A DNA stretch of 64,000 bases from an uncultured Shewanella sp. (GTDB taxonomy: Bacteria; Pseudomonadota; Gammaproteobacteria; Enterobacterales; Shewanellaceae): NCBI RefSeq assembly GCF_947501665.1, contig NZ_CANMWS010000015.1, positions 62,001 through 126,000 on the forward strand, in the 5' to 3' direction. Positions within the stretch are counted from its first letter, which is position 1, and each line of letters opens with the position of its first letter. A program made the position numbers and the translations under genes. Below the pieces are notes generated by a model. It was not told where the DNA came from. It saw only the letters and a program-made list of their open reading frames with translations, and ran no database searches. Below, in pieces: positions 9,396 to 19,097 of the stretch.

Positions 9396-10880
9396 TTACT
9401 TAGAGCGTATTCGAGATACGGCATCTAACCAGCCATCATAAAGTGTCGTTTGAAGCGCTTTCTCCATTGTGGGTGTGAAGCTTTGTTCACAATGCCAAAG
9501 TTGGCTTATTTGTTCTAGAGACTTGAAGGTGCCTGTATAAAGTCCTGCAAGGTATGCTGCGCCTAAAGCCGTTGTTTCTTGAACGACAGGGCGATCAACG
9601 GTTGCGCCGAGTATATCTGATAGAAATTGAACAACCCAATTATTGGCGACCATGCCACCATCGACCCGAAGAGTATTGGGGCGGACGGCGCCATCGCTTT
9701 CCATGGCGCGCTTAAGATCTTTCGTTTGATAGCAAACAGATTGCAGACCTGCGCTGACTATTTCACCAATACCTGTATCGCGAGTGATGCCTAAAATAGC
9801 GCCTCTTGCTTGCGGATCCCAATAAGGGGCCCCCAGTCCTGTAAACGCAGGCACCATATATACACCATGATCAAGGGGTGTTTTTTCAGCAAGAGATTCG
9901 GTTTCATGTGCATGTTCAATAAGCTGTATACCATCTCTTAACCACTGTACTGCAGCGCCGGCCACAAAAATACTGCCTTCTATCGCATAAGTTACCTTAC
10001 CATTTAATCGATAGCCAACTGTGGTTAATAAACGATTTTTTGAGCGTAGGGCTTCATCACCCGTATTGAGCATCATGAAGCATCCTGTTCCATAGGTGCT
10101 TTTGACCATGCCTTTCTCAAAACAAGCTTGACCGATGAGAGCGGCATGTTGATCGCCTGCCATGGCTGAAATCAAGACCTCTTCTCCAAAAATGCTTTTT
10201 TCGGTTTGTCCAAAATTTGCGCTACAATCTTTGACTTCAGGTAAGATTTTAGCTGGAATTTCAAGTCTATCCATCAACTCTTGATCCCATTCTTGTTGAT
10301 GGATATTAAATAAGAGTGTGCGAGATGCATTGGTTGCATCTGTCATGTGGCTTTTTCCAGCAGTTAAGCGCCATAATAAGAATGTATCCACAGTTCCAAA
10401 TGCCAGTTCCCCTTTTTCGGCGCGAGTTCGAGCGCCTGGGACATTATCTAAAATCCATTTTATTTTGGTACCAGAAAAATAGGGATCGACTAATAGTCCA
10501 GTTTTATCCATGACAATGTCTTCAAAGCCATTATCAATCAAGTCTTGGCAGTAATCGGCGGTCCGTCTATCTTGCCAGACAATGGCGTTATAAATGGGCT
10601 TACCGGTTTTTTTATCCCAAATGATGGTGGTTTCTCTTTGATTGGTTATACCGATACAGGCAATATCAGCGCCACTTAATCCTTTATTTGCTAATGCTTG
10701 ATGACAGGTCGATAGGGTTGTACTCCAAATTTCTTCTGGATCGTGTTCAACCCAACCATTACTAGGATAAATTTGTTTGAATTCTTTTTGAGCTGAACTT
10801 ACAGCAAGCCCTTTTTCATTAAAAATAATGGCACGAGAGCTGGTGGTACCTTGATCGATAGTGAGGATGTAGGTTGACAT
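9396..10880 (-). CDS. glpK: Glycerol kinase
   Basis: 494 residues, the usual length for GlpK. FGGY-family kinase that makes sn-glycerol 3-phosphate from glycerol and ATP in the cytoplasm. N-terminal phosphate-binding motif [12 protein letters not shown], glycerol-binding segment [10 protein letters not shown], and the second ATPase-half signature [17 protein letters not shown] followed by [11 protein letters not shown]. Transcribed before glpF and divergently from glpR, an arrangement that suits direct repression by GlpR of the 426-bp region between them. Complete, with no damaged motif. Confidence 0.96.
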   Translation of the reverse strand: MSTYILTIDQGTTSSRAIIFNEKGLAVSSAQKEFKQIYPSNGWVEHDPEEIWSTTLSTCHQALANKGLSGADIACIGITNQRETTIIWDKKTGKPIYNAIVWQDRRTADYCQDLIDNGFEDIVMDKTGLLVDPYFSGTKIKWILDNVPGARTRAEKGELAFGTVDTFLLWRLTAGKSHMTDATNASRTLLFNIHQQEWDQELMDRLEIPAKILPEVKDCSANFGQTEKSIFGEEVLISAMAGDQHAALIGQACFEKGMVKSTYGTGCFMMLNTGDEALRSKNRLLTTVGYRLNGKVTYAIEGSIFVAGAAVQWLRDGIQLIEHAHETESLAEKTPLDHGVYMVPAFTGLGAPYWDPQARGAILGITRDTGIGEIVSAGLQSVCYQTKDLKRAMESDGAVRPNTLRVDGGMVANNWVVQFLSDILGATVDRPVVQETTALGAAYLAGLYTGTFKSLEQISQLWHCEQSFTPTMEKALQTTLYDGWLDAVSRIRSK

Positions 10881-11306
10881 GAGGGCCTCTTGTTCTTATT
10901 AATGTTGTTTTTAAGGTTTAAGTTGTCCATTGAGCCAGAATGCTCGATACTAAACATAAAAAAAGCAAAATAAAAGAACAAAAGTGAAGCTAAATGTTGT
11001 TTATTTTTCGATTTGCTAATTTTATATACGCTTTATAACGAGTTGTCCGATAGTACCAAAGTCGTCTAATTGTAACAAGCTGTATACATTTATGATTCAT
11101 TTGAGCCGTATATAGGTATATTATTCACTGTTTTGTAAAGTTACACCTCAGCCTTGCAGAGGTTAGTTCCATGGTTTTGGTAAGCTTACAGGGCAAAGTA
11201 AGGAAAGGGTTACTGGTGAGGTTTTAAAGTACTTTAGGGATATGTTAGCATTTAGCCCTAACATTGATGAACGCGTTGAATGATGGGATGTGGAGAGAGT
11301 AAAATC
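10881..11306. other. Divergent glpK/glpR regulatory region (426 bp)
   Basis: Holds the promoters of glpK (minus) and glpR (plus). It has AT-rich segments at 10965-11030 and imperfect TTCG-type half sites (for example TTTTTCGAT near 11004-11012), but I find no full GlpR palindrome. An 18-codon frame beginning ATG at about 11171 is too weak to call a gene. Confidence 0.4.
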
Positions 11307-12071
11307 ATGAGTCAAAAGCTACGGCAAATGAAAATCATAGAGCTAGTAAAGGCCCAAGGTTTTATTACAATAGAAGATTTAGTCGCCTATTTTGAAGTGA
11401 CACCACAAACGATCAGACGAGATTTAAATCAACTGGCGGAACAACAACTTATTAGGCGCCATCACGGTGGCGCAGGCTCTGAGTCTAGTACAGAAAATAC
11501 TGCCTACAGTACACGAAAAATTTTACAATTATCTGAAAAACAGAGAATTGCAGATGCTGTTGCTGAGCAAATTCCCGATAATGCATCATTATTTATTAAT
11601 ATTGGCACCACCACCGAAACCATTGCAAAAGCCTTACTAAATCATAAAGGGTTACAGGTTGTGACTAATAATATTAATGTCGCCTCGATATTACGAGTGA
11701 AGGAAGATTTTAATGTGATTATTGCTGGTGGAATAGTCAGAAGCCGTGATGGTGGGGTAATTGGAGAGGCCACTCAAGATATTATTGATCAGTTTAAAAT
11801 GGATTTTGGAATAATAGGGATCAGTGGTATCGATAATGACGGCTCATTATTGGATTTTGATTATCAAGAAGTGCGTATCGCACAAGCGATTATTAAAAAC
11901 TCTCGTACGGTATTGTTAGCGGCTGATCATTCTAAGTTTGGCCGCAATGCCATGGTCAGACTCGGCAATATTGATCAAGCCAATGTGTTGTTTACCGATC
12001 AAGAACCTCCAAGGCCTATTCAAACGTTATTGAATCAACATGATATTAAGTTAGTGATTGCATCTGAGTAA
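11307..12071 (+). CDS. glpR: Glycerol-3-phosphate regulon repressor (DeoR family)
   Basis: 254 residues from the ATG at 11307, which has a GGAGAGAG site; a longer frame opens at 11280 but adds only nine unconserved residues. N-terminal DeoR helix-turn-helix ([38 protein letters not shown]) and a C-terminal sugar-phosphate sensor domain ([37 protein letters not shown]). Very close to E. coli GlpR as I recall it along the whole chain, including RSRDGG and [10 protein letters not shown]. Represses glycerol genes until it binds glycerol 3-phosphate. Divergent from glpK-glpF and about 2.8 kb from glpD, its likely targets. Confidence 0.93.
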   Translation: MSQKLRQMKIIELVKAQGFITIEDLVAYFEVTPQTIRRDLNQLAEQQLIRRHHGGAGSESSTENTAYSTRKILQLSEKQRIADAVAEQIPDNASLFINIGTTTETIAKALLNHKGLQVVTNNINVASILRVKEDFNVIIAGGIVRSRDGGVIGEATQDIIDQFKMDFGIIGISGIDNDGSLLDFDYQEVRIAQAIIKNSRTVLLAADHSKFGRNAMVRLGNIDQANVLFTDQEPPRPIQTLLNQHDIKLVIASE

Positions 12072-12189
12072 TCAGGCTTTCTGCTAAGTGTTGTTGCTAT
12101 TCAGCTTTGCTTTACTGCTAGGAGACTCGTTAAAGCCTATAACTGAAAATATAAAGCTGACATTAGCGATTGCTCATTCTCTTTTTCTT

Positions 12190-12220
12190 GAAAACATTCG
12201 TTAAAATGGATGTTTTTTTA
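12190..12220 (+). terminator. Probable terminator of glpR
   Basis: AAAACAT (12191-12197) pairs with ATGTTTT (12210-12216) and runs into a T tract, 120 bp after the glpR stop and just before the next gene. Confidence 0.45.
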
Positions 12221-12267
12221 TGCTATTTTTATTACGAATGTCATGCTAAATAGATAAGGAGCAGTGA

Positions 12268-12900
12268 TTGCTGAGGGCATTAAAGGAAAGCCGTGACAAG
12301 ATAGGCTTATTGAGTGGATTATTATTAATCAGCCTCTTTAATCAGGGTTGTACACAGTATTGGCAGAGTAAGCAGTATGGTGTTGATTCTGTTTGTTATC
12401 ATAGCTTGGCAATACAGCTCCCTGCACAGTGGATACAGTTTGACCCGATTTTATGCACAAGACTGACTCAACCTCAACAAAAAATGAAATTAACAAAAAA
12501 CCAAGTGAATCATTTTGTGGGGTTTTTATGGAGTGTCGACATTCCAGTACCTGAACTGTTTGCTTTGAGTAAGGTATTACCTAAAACCACTTTAGAGTTA
12601 TTACGCAGTGTTGAGTTAAGAGGTGTGTCTTTAAGTGATGCGGAAGATATGGCTAAGTACTTAGTGAATGTGCCTGAGCTCTATTCCATTCACAATATTG
12701 CTTTTTTTGATGAAAATACGTCTCATATTATTGGCCGGCAGTGGCATGAGATTGACTACAGTGATGAAGGGCTGAGCTGGCAACAGCAGCAAAAAACATA
12801 TGCAGCTTATGATATTACAAATTTTAAAAGTGTGGCGAACTTGAAAAAGTTTTTCCAAGTTGAATCTACGTTACCTTATTTTAAAGAAGCATATCAATAA
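12268..12900 (+). CDS. Unrecognised protein with N-terminal lipoprotein-like segment
   Basis: 210 residues from a TTG start at 12268, chosen because AAGGAG lies 7 bp upstream and no ATG fits the hydrophobic start. Residues 13-28 (GLLSGLLLISLFNQGC) look like a signal with a cysteine at 28, but the residues before it (N-Q-G) are a poor lipobox, so lipidation is uncertain. The rest is soluble. It has a leucine-rich-like stretch (about 107-150: LRSVELRGVSLSDAEDMAKYL) and an acidic-aromatic C-terminus. I recognise no domain. It stands alone between glpR and a long gap. Function unknown. Confidence 0.65.
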   Translation: MLRALKESRDKIGLLSGLLLISLFNQGCTQYWQSKQYGVDSVCYHSLAIQLPAQWIQFDPILCTRLTQPQQKMKLTKNQVNHFVGFLWSVDIPVPELFALSKVLPKTTLELLRSVELRGVSLSDAEDMAKYLVNVPELYSIHNIAFFDENTSHIIGRQWHEIDYSDEGLSWQQQQKTYAAYDITNFKSVANLKKFFQVESTLPYFKEAYQ

Positions 12901-14004
12901 AAGGAAGTGCGTATCTACTTACTTTAGAAGTGAGGGAGCATCTTTAAATGTTTTGTTCCATTCGTTCTTGAATTATTCAAAGTAGCCCATAATCGGGTTG
13001 TTAGCCATTTATATACGGATAAGAGTGTTTATTGAATCCAGCCTCCAATGGTGATATATCGCTTGTAGTGGTTTTGTGTGTGAGAGCCTCTGTAGCACGC
13101 TGTCAACCTATCTGGACTGCATGGATAGTGGGAAATGCCTTAAATTATTGAGAACAATTTTGGTCTTGGGCGTTCTACGACTTCAAATGGCATCCTTGCT
13201 TAAGTGCCAGCCAAATCTCCCTATTTGTCACTCATAGAAGCCATGTTATGACTTTCACTTTGAAGTCGAAGGCATACAGATGCATTCACACTGTTGAATA
13301 AACAGCAAATAATTAAAAGTTATGGCTCCCTATTTTTCGCTTAAAGAGGTGATTATGCCATCTTTGTCTCCGCTCGAATGCCTTGCTACCCTAAGCAAAG
13401 CAAAGCAAAGCAAAGCAAATCAAATCAAATCAAATCAAATCAAATCAAATCAAATCAAATCAAATTACTTCAGTTTTCTTTACCCTGTTTCATTCAGGAT
13501 ATTTTTTATTGGAATGTTAAAGTTATTCCGATAGGGACTTAAAAAGCAAAAGTAGCTTGTTTTTCAATTTAGGTTACTTAGCGTAGCGAGCTTTATTTAA
13601 ATAAACAGTGAATAATTAGAAGAAAGAGGCAATCAAAATTGTGAACTAGCGCAGTATGTTAATACAAATGAGGAATAGGTGAGTTTGTCAGTTATTGATA
13701 GCATCATGTTGTTAAAAATATACATCAATTTTATACTGAACATGGAGAATTGAGCTTTAATGACTTTTATAATGTCTTCATTGAGATTAATAAGGCCATG
13801 AGTGCTGGTATTTAAAATGAAAATACATTGTCAACGGATGCTATTATAGGGTCATTATTTTAAGAAATTTAACGACAACATACATAACTAGTGCTACTTT
13901 CTACACTTTTCTCGTGGTTTATTTTTATTTCATTATACTATTCAACATGATAATTAACAGGCTCGCCAGTACGGCTCAATGCCTAAAGGACTTAGGTTTT
14001 AATA
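12901..14004. other. Gene-poor 1.1-kb region with pentamer repeat and possible gene fragments
   Basis: No credible complete gene. It holds a pentanucleotide tract at 13396-13465 and two similar short stretches (AAATAAACAGCAAATAATTA near 13298 and AAATAAACAGTGAATAATTA near 13600) flanking that tract. Near 13690-13820 a frame-broken segment reads like the end of a small protein (pieces LSVIDSIMLLK and then FYTEHGELSFNDFYNVF in another frame). It may be the remains of decayed genes; this is a low-confidence reading. Confidence 0.4.
13396..13465. repeat. Pentanucleotide tandem repeat (caaag)4(caaat)10
   Basis: Fourteen exact 5-bp units: four CAAAG followed by ten CAAAT. The unit is not a multiple of three, so slippage would shift any frame across it. 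A 70-codon frame (13322-13534) starting MAPYFSLKEV crosses it, but shows no other sign of being a gene. Confidence 0.95.
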
Positions 14005-14643
14005 ATGACAAAACGAATGATTAATCAATGGCTGTTCGTCATGATGGTGGTGTTATCGTTATCCAGTTGCGTGAGTTGGTTCGCGCCGAATGTGGAAAAG
14101 GAATTAATCTCGTTACAAGCAGGTGAATATACACTCGATAAGTCACATGCGGCATTATTGTTCAAAATTCAGCACTTAGGGTTATCAACGTATGTTGGGC
14201 GTTTTAATCAATTTGATGCAGAGCTTAATTTTGATCCCAATAACATGGCGTCTGCATCACTAAAAGCGACAGTGAATATTCGCTCTATTGATATTAATAA
14301 TGCTGATTTGGCTGGGACCTTACAAGATACCACTTGGTTTGATAGTGAACGCTTTCCACAAGCCACATTTATGTGCCATACTGTGACACCACTGTCTACA
14401 TTACAATCGAATAACCGTTTTAATTTCTCCGGCGATCTCACTCTGAGGGGAGTGACTAAACCTGTGATATTTACAGCGACTTTTCATGGTGGAGCAGATA
14501 ATTGGCTGACAGGGAAATACACCATTGGATTTAGTGCTGTCGGTCAAATCAAACGGTCTGACTTTGGTATGGACAGTTATATTCCGATTGTTGGGGATGA
14601 GGTTGAATTAGAAATTTATGCTGAGTTTTTGAAACAGGGATAA
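14005..14643 (+). CDS. YceI-family lipoprotein
   Basis: 212 residues. Lipoprotein signal with a good lipobox (VVLSLSSC, Cys 22). The rest is a YceI lipocalin-like beta-barrel: YTLDKSHAALLFKIQHLGLSTYVGRF, the sequence RSIDINNADLAGTL, SERFPQATF, FSGDLTLRGVTKPVIF and FSAVGQIKRSDFGMDSYIP. The family binds polyprenoid or other long lipids, possibly quinones. Anchored to a membrane facing the periplasm by inference. It stands alone, upstream of and convergent with glpD. The ribosome site is weak, so the start could move slightly. Confidence 0.88.
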   Translation: MTKRMINQWLFVMMVVLSLSSCVSWFAPNVEKELISLQAGEYTLDKSHAALLFKIQHLGLSTYVGRFNQFDAELNFDPNNMASASLKATVNIRSIDINNADLAGTLQDTTWFDSERFPQATFMCHTVTPLSTLQSNNRFNFSGDLTLRGVTKPVIFTATFHGGADNWLTGKYTIGFSAVGQIKRSDFGMDSYIPIVGDEVELEIYAEFLKQG

Positions 14644-14754
14644 CTGAGGATAGCGCAAATATTTTCTTTGTGGCGATTTATCTTATTTCCAACTCACAGC
14701 CTTCAAAGTTGACATGCATTTTTTCTTAATAACTATATGTCTTATATGTAAATC

Positions 14755-14780
14755 GGCTTGAAGAACCGCACCTTCAAGCC
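14755..14780. terminator. Inverted repeat between yceI-like gene and glpD
   Basis: GGCTTGAAG (14755-14763) and CTTCAAGCC (14772-14780) form a perfect 9-bp stem between two convergent genes. No T tract follows, so the terminator role is tentative. Confidence 0.4.
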
Positions 14781-14848
14781 ATTTCAAGAGAGACTACTTT
14801 GCTTAAGCAAAATGTGAGTGTGTATCTAGGGTATGTGTATCGCTTTAT

Positions 14849-16438
14849 TTAGCCAAATTTCAACACTGCTTCAGGCACAATTGTCTGTGACTTTTTTGCT
14901 AAGTAATCTTCAAGTTGCTGTTGTTGTGCCTCATTGAGGTATAAGCCTAGTTTACTGCGGCGCCAAAGAATGTCTTCTGCATGTATTGCCCATTCATTGT
15001 CTGTCAAATAATCAATTTCTGCCGCGTAGAGATCGGCGCCAAAGTGTTTACCGAGATCCTCAAGTGCTGTGGCTTCAACTAAAAACTCAAGACAAAGAGT
15101 GCCGTAGCTGCGAGCGAAGCGTGCGGCCATCGATGGTGTTAACCAAGGGAAGTGACTGAGAAGCTGCGCTTCAAACATTGACTTAAAATCTTGAGGACTG
15201 GTACTAAGACTATCGTGACTCGAACTCTTATCTGGATGATGATTAATCGTGACATGTTCGGCGCCGGGTAAAGGTGTCTCAGCAGTCCATTGCTCACCCA
15301 TTTTGTCATAGTATGGTTTGAGCTTTTTCATTGCCGTTTCGGCTAATTTTCGATAGGTGGTGATTTTGCCACCAAAGACAGAAAGCAACGGGGCGATTGC
15401 GTTGTCATCTTCAATTTCAACGGTGTAATCTCGAGTGATGGTGGAGGCTTTATCCGACTCATCATCACATAAAGGTCTCACTCCAGCGAAGCTTGAAACG
15501 ATGTCATTTGTGCTTATTTGCTTTTTAAAATGCAGATTGACCAAGGTGATTAAGTAGTTTTTCTCTTCATTTGAAATGCTGACCTTACTGGGATCGCCTT
15601 GGTATTCGACATCCGTTGTTCCGATGAGTGAAAAATCATCATGATAGGGGATCACAAAGACAATACGTTGATCTTCATTTTGTAAAATATAGGCTTCTTT
15701 TTCATCATGGATTTTAGGCACAATAATATGACTGCCTTTGATAAGGCGTATACCATGAGCTGCGTCAAGCTTGAGTCCTTCTTCAATGAACGAGGCGACC
15801 CATGGGCCAGCTGCATTGACTAATCCTTTGGCATAGACACATTGTTTTTTATGAGTGAGTTGATTTTCGAGGTGGATCTCCCATAAGCCATTTTTTCGTT
15901 TCGCACTGACACAGCGGGTTTGAGTGACAATGTTGGCGCCATTATTTCTAGCGGCAATCGCATTAAGGACGACAAGTCGAGCATCATCAACGTAACAATC
16001 TGCGTATTCAAATCCTTTTTTAATATTTGCTCTTAAGGGACTTTGGTTATTAAATTTAATGCTCTTTGAACCTTTTAGAGTTTCTCTTTTTCCTAAAAAG
16101 TCATAAAGAAATAATCCCGCTCGAATCATCCATGCTGGACGAAGATGTGGCTGGTGCGGAAGGCGAAAACGTAAAGGAGAGACAATATGGGGCGCTTTTT
16201 TTAGCATGACTTCTCTTTCTTCTAAGGCTTCTCGCACTAAACGAAATTCATAATGTTCTAAATAACGTAATCCTCCATGAATAAGCTTACTGCTTGCAGA
16301 AGAAGTCGCTTGTGCTAAATCACTTTGTTCACACAGAAAGACTGATAAACCGCGTCCTGCAGCATCGGCAGCGATACCCACACCGTTGATCCCGCCGCCA
16401 ACGATGAATAAATCAACTACCTCTTGTTTCTTGGTCAT
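14849..16438 (-). CDS. glpD: Aerobic glycerol-3-phosphate dehydrogenase
   Basis: 529-residue FAD enzyme that oxidises glycerol 3-phosphate to dihydroxyacetone phosphate and passes electrons to quinone at the inner membrane. N-terminal dinucleotide motif LFIVGGGINGVGIAADAAGRG, then SSASSKLIHGGLRYLEHYEF, GLVNAAGPWV, LIGTTDVEYQGDP and VFGGKITTYRKLAE, all family signatures. Completes the glycerol pathway begun by GlpF and GlpK. It stands alone with a 371-bp upstream region that contains tandem TTCGAAC motifs suited to GlpR control. Complete, of normal length. Confidence 0.95.
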   Translation of the reverse strand: MTKKQEVVDLFIVGGGINGVGIAADAAGRGLSVFLCEQSDLAQATSSASSKLIHGGLRYLEHYEFRLVREALEEREVMLKKAPHIVSPLRFRLPHQPHLRPAWMIRAGLFLYDFLGKRETLKGSKSIKFNNQSPLRANIKKGFEYADCYVDDARLVVLNAIAARNNGANIVTQTRCVSAKRKNGLWEIHLENQLTHKKQCVYAKGLVNAAGPWVASFIEEGLKLDAAHGIRLIKGSHIIVPKIHDEKEAYILQNEDQRIVFVIPYHDDFSLIGTTDVEYQGDPSKVSISNEEKNYLITLVNLHFKKQISTNDIVSSFAGVRPLCDDESDKASTITRDYTVEIEDDNAIAPLLSVFGGKITTYRKLAETAMKKLKPYYDKMGEQWTAETPLPGAEHVTINHHPDKSSSHDSLSTSPQDFKSMFEAQLLSHFPWLTPSMAARFARSYGTLCLEFLVEATALEDLGKHFGADLYAAEIDYLTDNEWAIHAEDILWRRSKLGLYLNEAQQQQLEDYLAKKSQTIVPEAVLKFG

Positions 16439-16809
16439 TTATGGCCCCTTAAATGGCGATGTCGTTCAGTGTGTTTAAATGAGTAGCTTTAAATCAGTGT
16501 ATTGAAATAAAAATGTCGACATAAACGTTTTAGGTTACAGCTATAACAAATTACTTATTGCCATAAGTATAATACTGTATGTTCGTTTGTGTGTCTTATT
16601 TTGACAATTTAGCGTTTAAAAGTGATTCTTTCAATCTTTTTCGAACTTTTTCGAACATTTGGTGTTGTTAAATGGGTATTATTTGGGGAAGTATTTGATT
16701 TTTATAGAGGGGGTGTTTTTCAGTTTATTTTTTAAATGTCAATAAATAGGATTTAATTGTGTCGTTATTTATGTGTTACCGTATTGGAATTGTTATTTAA
16801 GGTGTAGAG
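16439..16809. other. Divergent region between glpD and the M28 peptidase gene (371 bp)
   Basis: Contains the upstream control region of glpD (minus) and the promoter of the peptidase gene (plus). Besides the TTTTTCGAAC repeat given separately, a half site TATGTTCG lies at 16578-16585. No small gene is seen. Confidence 0.5.
16637..16656. promoter_or_regulatory. Tandem 10-bp repeat, candidate GlpR operator
   Basis: TTTTTCGAAC occurs twice in direct tandem (16637-16646 and 16647-16656), one helical turn apart, and is followed by AT. The overlapping TTCGAACAT half matches the half site of the known GlpR palindrome (ATGTTCG/CGAACAT). It lies about 200 bp upstream of glpD. Binding is inferred. Confidence 0.4.
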
Positions 16810-18423
16810 GTGAGCGTGAATCGAAAAATGGTGACGATCCTATTAAGTGGTATCGGTTTGTTAGCGAATGGGGCATTTGCGTCGGAGAATGCAATTGAAA
16901 AACAAGTTAATTTGACCCGATATAAGCAAGATGTGAGTCGACTGGCAAGCGATCAATTTGGCGGTAGAGGACCCTTATCAGAAGGGGAAACGTTAACGCT
17001 CAATTACTTAGTCAAGCGGTTTAAGGAAATGGGATTAAAACCTGGGTGGGGTGACAGCTATTTACAGCCGGTGCCACTGGCTAAAATTACCCCAGAAAAA
17101 GGCATATTGCTAAAGGTGGGAGCGCTTGATTTTAAGAATGGAACTGATTTTACTGTACGCTCTGAGCGTATGGATAAACAGATTAATCTGGAAAAAAGTG
17201 AACTGGTTTTTGTGGGTTATGGGATTAATGCACCTGAATATGGCTGGAATGATTATCAAGGACTTGACGTTAAAGGAAAAACAGTAATTATTCTTGTTAA
17301 TGATCCTGGTTTTGCGACCCAAAATCCAAGATTATTTAAAGGTAATGCCATGACCTATTATGGACGCTGGACCTATAAGTATGAGGAAGCGGCTCGTCAA
17401 GGGGCGAAAGCGGCGCTTATTGTTCATGAAACAAAGCCTGCTGCTTACGGCTGGGGAGTAGTAGAAAACTCTAATACTGGCAGTAAATTTACTTTGGTGG
17501 ATGATAACAATAATCAAGATAAATTAGCCATTATGGGCTGGATACAAAAAAATGTGGCAATACAAATTTTTGCTAAGGCGGGATTTGATTATAATAACCA
17601 AAAACAGCGAGCAGAGAAAAAAGATTTCCGGCCGGTGCCATTAAAAATGTCAGCCAGTTTGACCTTAAATAACACCATTGAAAAAGCCCAATCTTATAAC
17701 GTATTGGCTTTATTACCCGGCAGTCAACGTGCCAATGAAATGGTGGTATTGCAAGCACATTGGGATCATTTAGGGACAGTGATTGATGATAACGGTAAAC
17801 AGCATATTTATAACGGGGCTGTTGATAACGCCAGTGGTGTTGCGGGAGTATTAGAGCTAGCGCAGATTTTTAAAACTCAGTCTAATGATAAACCTTTTGA
17901 GCGCTCTATTTTATTTGCCTCTTTTACTGCCGAAGAGACAGGCTTGATTGGAGCGCAACACTTTTCGTTAAATTCCCCTGTACCTTCAAAAGAGTTGGTG
18001 GCGTTTCTTAATATTGATGGCATGAATGTGAACGATGAAGTCAGTTATATTTTACGTTATGGTGAGGGAGTATCGACATTAGAAACGGATTTAGCTGCGG
18101 CCGCCAAAGCGCAGGGACGAAAGGTGAAAGGGGATCCTCGCCCTGAAAATGGATTATTATACCGCTCAGATCATTTTGCTCTCGCTCAGCAAGGTATTCC
18201 AGGATTATTATTTATGAGTTTAGGGGATACTGATCCAGACTATATTGCTCATAAATACCATACCGATAAAGATGATTATTCGCCAAGTTGGTCCTTAGGT
18301 GGAGTGAAGCAAGATTTAGGCTTAATTGGCGATATTTTGGCTAAGCTAGCCAATAATAATGATTGGCCTAAGTGGCTAGAAGAGTCTGATTTTAAAAAGC
18401 GCCGCGCGCAAGATGGTCGCTAA
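16810..18423 (+). CDS. Secreted M28-family metallopeptidase with PA domain
   Basis: 537 residues from a GTG. Signal peptide about 1-24 (VTILLSGIGLLANGAFA). A PA (protease-associated) insert lies about 110-260 (LVFVGYGINAPEYGWNDY). The zinc peptidase core keeps the usual five ligands of the family: His in QAHWDHLG, Asp in GAVDNASGVAG, the catalytic/ligand Glu pair in FTAEETGLIG, Asp in LNIDGMN and His in YRSDHFALAQQGIP region or KYHTDKDDY. Co-catalytic two-zinc aminopeptidase exported to the periplasm or outside, likely for peptide scavenging. Single gene; its stop is 27 bp from the convergent dgkA. Confidence 0.92.
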   Translation: MSVNRKMVTILLSGIGLLANGAFASENAIEKQVNLTRYKQDVSRLASDQFGGRGPLSEGETLTLNYLVKRFKEMGLKPGWGDSYLQPVPLAKITPEKGILLKVGALDFKNGTDFTVRSERMDKQINLEKSELVFVGYGINAPEYGWNDYQGLDVKGKTVIILVNDPGFATQNPRLFKGNAMTYYGRWTYKYEEAARQGAKAALIVHETKPAAYGWGVVENSNTGSKFTLVDDNNNQDKLAIMGWIQKNVAIQIFAKAGFDYNNQKQRAEKKDFRPVPLKMSASLTLNNTIEKAQSYNVLALLPGSQRANEMVVLQAHWDHLGTVIDDNGKQHIYNGAVDNASGVAGVLELAQIFKTQSNDKPFERSILFASFTAEETGLIGAQHFSLNSPVPSKELVAFLNIDGMNVNDEVSYILRYGEGVSTLETDLAAAAKAQGRKVKGDPRPENGLLYRSDHFALAQQGIPGLLFMSLGDTDPDYIAHKYHTDKDDYSPSWSLGGVKQDLGLIGDILAKLANNNDWPKWLEESDFKKRRAQDGR

Positions 18424-18450
18424 TATTTTTATCTGATTTAGCGACTAATA

Positions 18451-18822
18451 TTAAAGCAGCCAAGCACCTAACACCATTAGCCATGTGAGCCCACATAAGA
18501 CTAAGCTGACAAAAACAGCGGCAGAGGCAATATCTTTGGCTTGGCCACTTAAGGCGTGGTGTTCACTACCGACTCTATCAACAACGGCTTCGACGGCCGA
18601 ATTAAGTAATTCTGTGATAAGTACAATGAAAAGTGTCATAACAAGAATGAGTTTTTCGACGAGTGAAACATTAATGAGTAATGCCGTAGGTAACAGAATA
18701 ATGGCTAAGATTAACTCTTGTCTAAAGGCGGCTTCATGTTTCCAAGCTGCAGCCAGCCCTTTCATAGAAAACCCCGTTGCTTTAATGACACGTTTTATAC
18801 CGTGATTATTTTCTGGTTTCAT
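18451..18822 (-). CDS. dgkA: Diacylglycerol kinase
   Basis: 123 residues from the ATG at 18822, which has an AAAGGG site; a longer open frame to 18906 lacks support and would spoil the normal length (E. coli 122). Small integral membrane trimeric kinase: amphipathic N-terminus (GIKRVIKATGFSMKGL), KHEAAFRQE with catalytic acidic residues, three membrane helices, and the signature ELLNSAVEAVVDR. Returns diacylglycerol from phospholipid turnover to phosphatidic acid. It converges with the peptidase gene and is divergent from the ligase gene. Confidence 0.93.
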   Translation of the reverse strand: MKPENNHGIKRVIKATGFSMKGLAAAWKHEAAFRQELILAIILLPTALLINVSLVEKLILVMTLFIVLITELLNSAVEAVVDRVGSEHHALSGQAKDIASAAVFVSLVLCGLTWLMVLGAWLL

Positions 18823-19097
18823 AACGCCCTTTAATAATATTAAGAATACGAATATTTTATACTCGATAGAAAGAATAATAAATGCGGTTAACGCCATCAT
18901 CTGCATTGAAGCGGCCAGAGTATAAACCTAAAGGCCGTAATAATGCTAATTTAATCGACTTGGCGCGGGAGGATATTGTTGAACTTTACATTTTTTGAGT
19001 GGAGTCATTAACAGATAGTCAGAATAATCTTGATGTGCGTACTATTCTTGTTAATTGGACTGGGCTATATCGCTGGATCAAGGAAAGAGATGCAAAT

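Noticed and set aside
11004..11022. GlpR operator upstream of glpK
   Set aside because: Only the left half resembles the consensus; the right half fails.
13396..13465. CRISPR-like tandem array
   Set aside because: Units are 5 bp with no spacers; this is a simple-sequence repeat.
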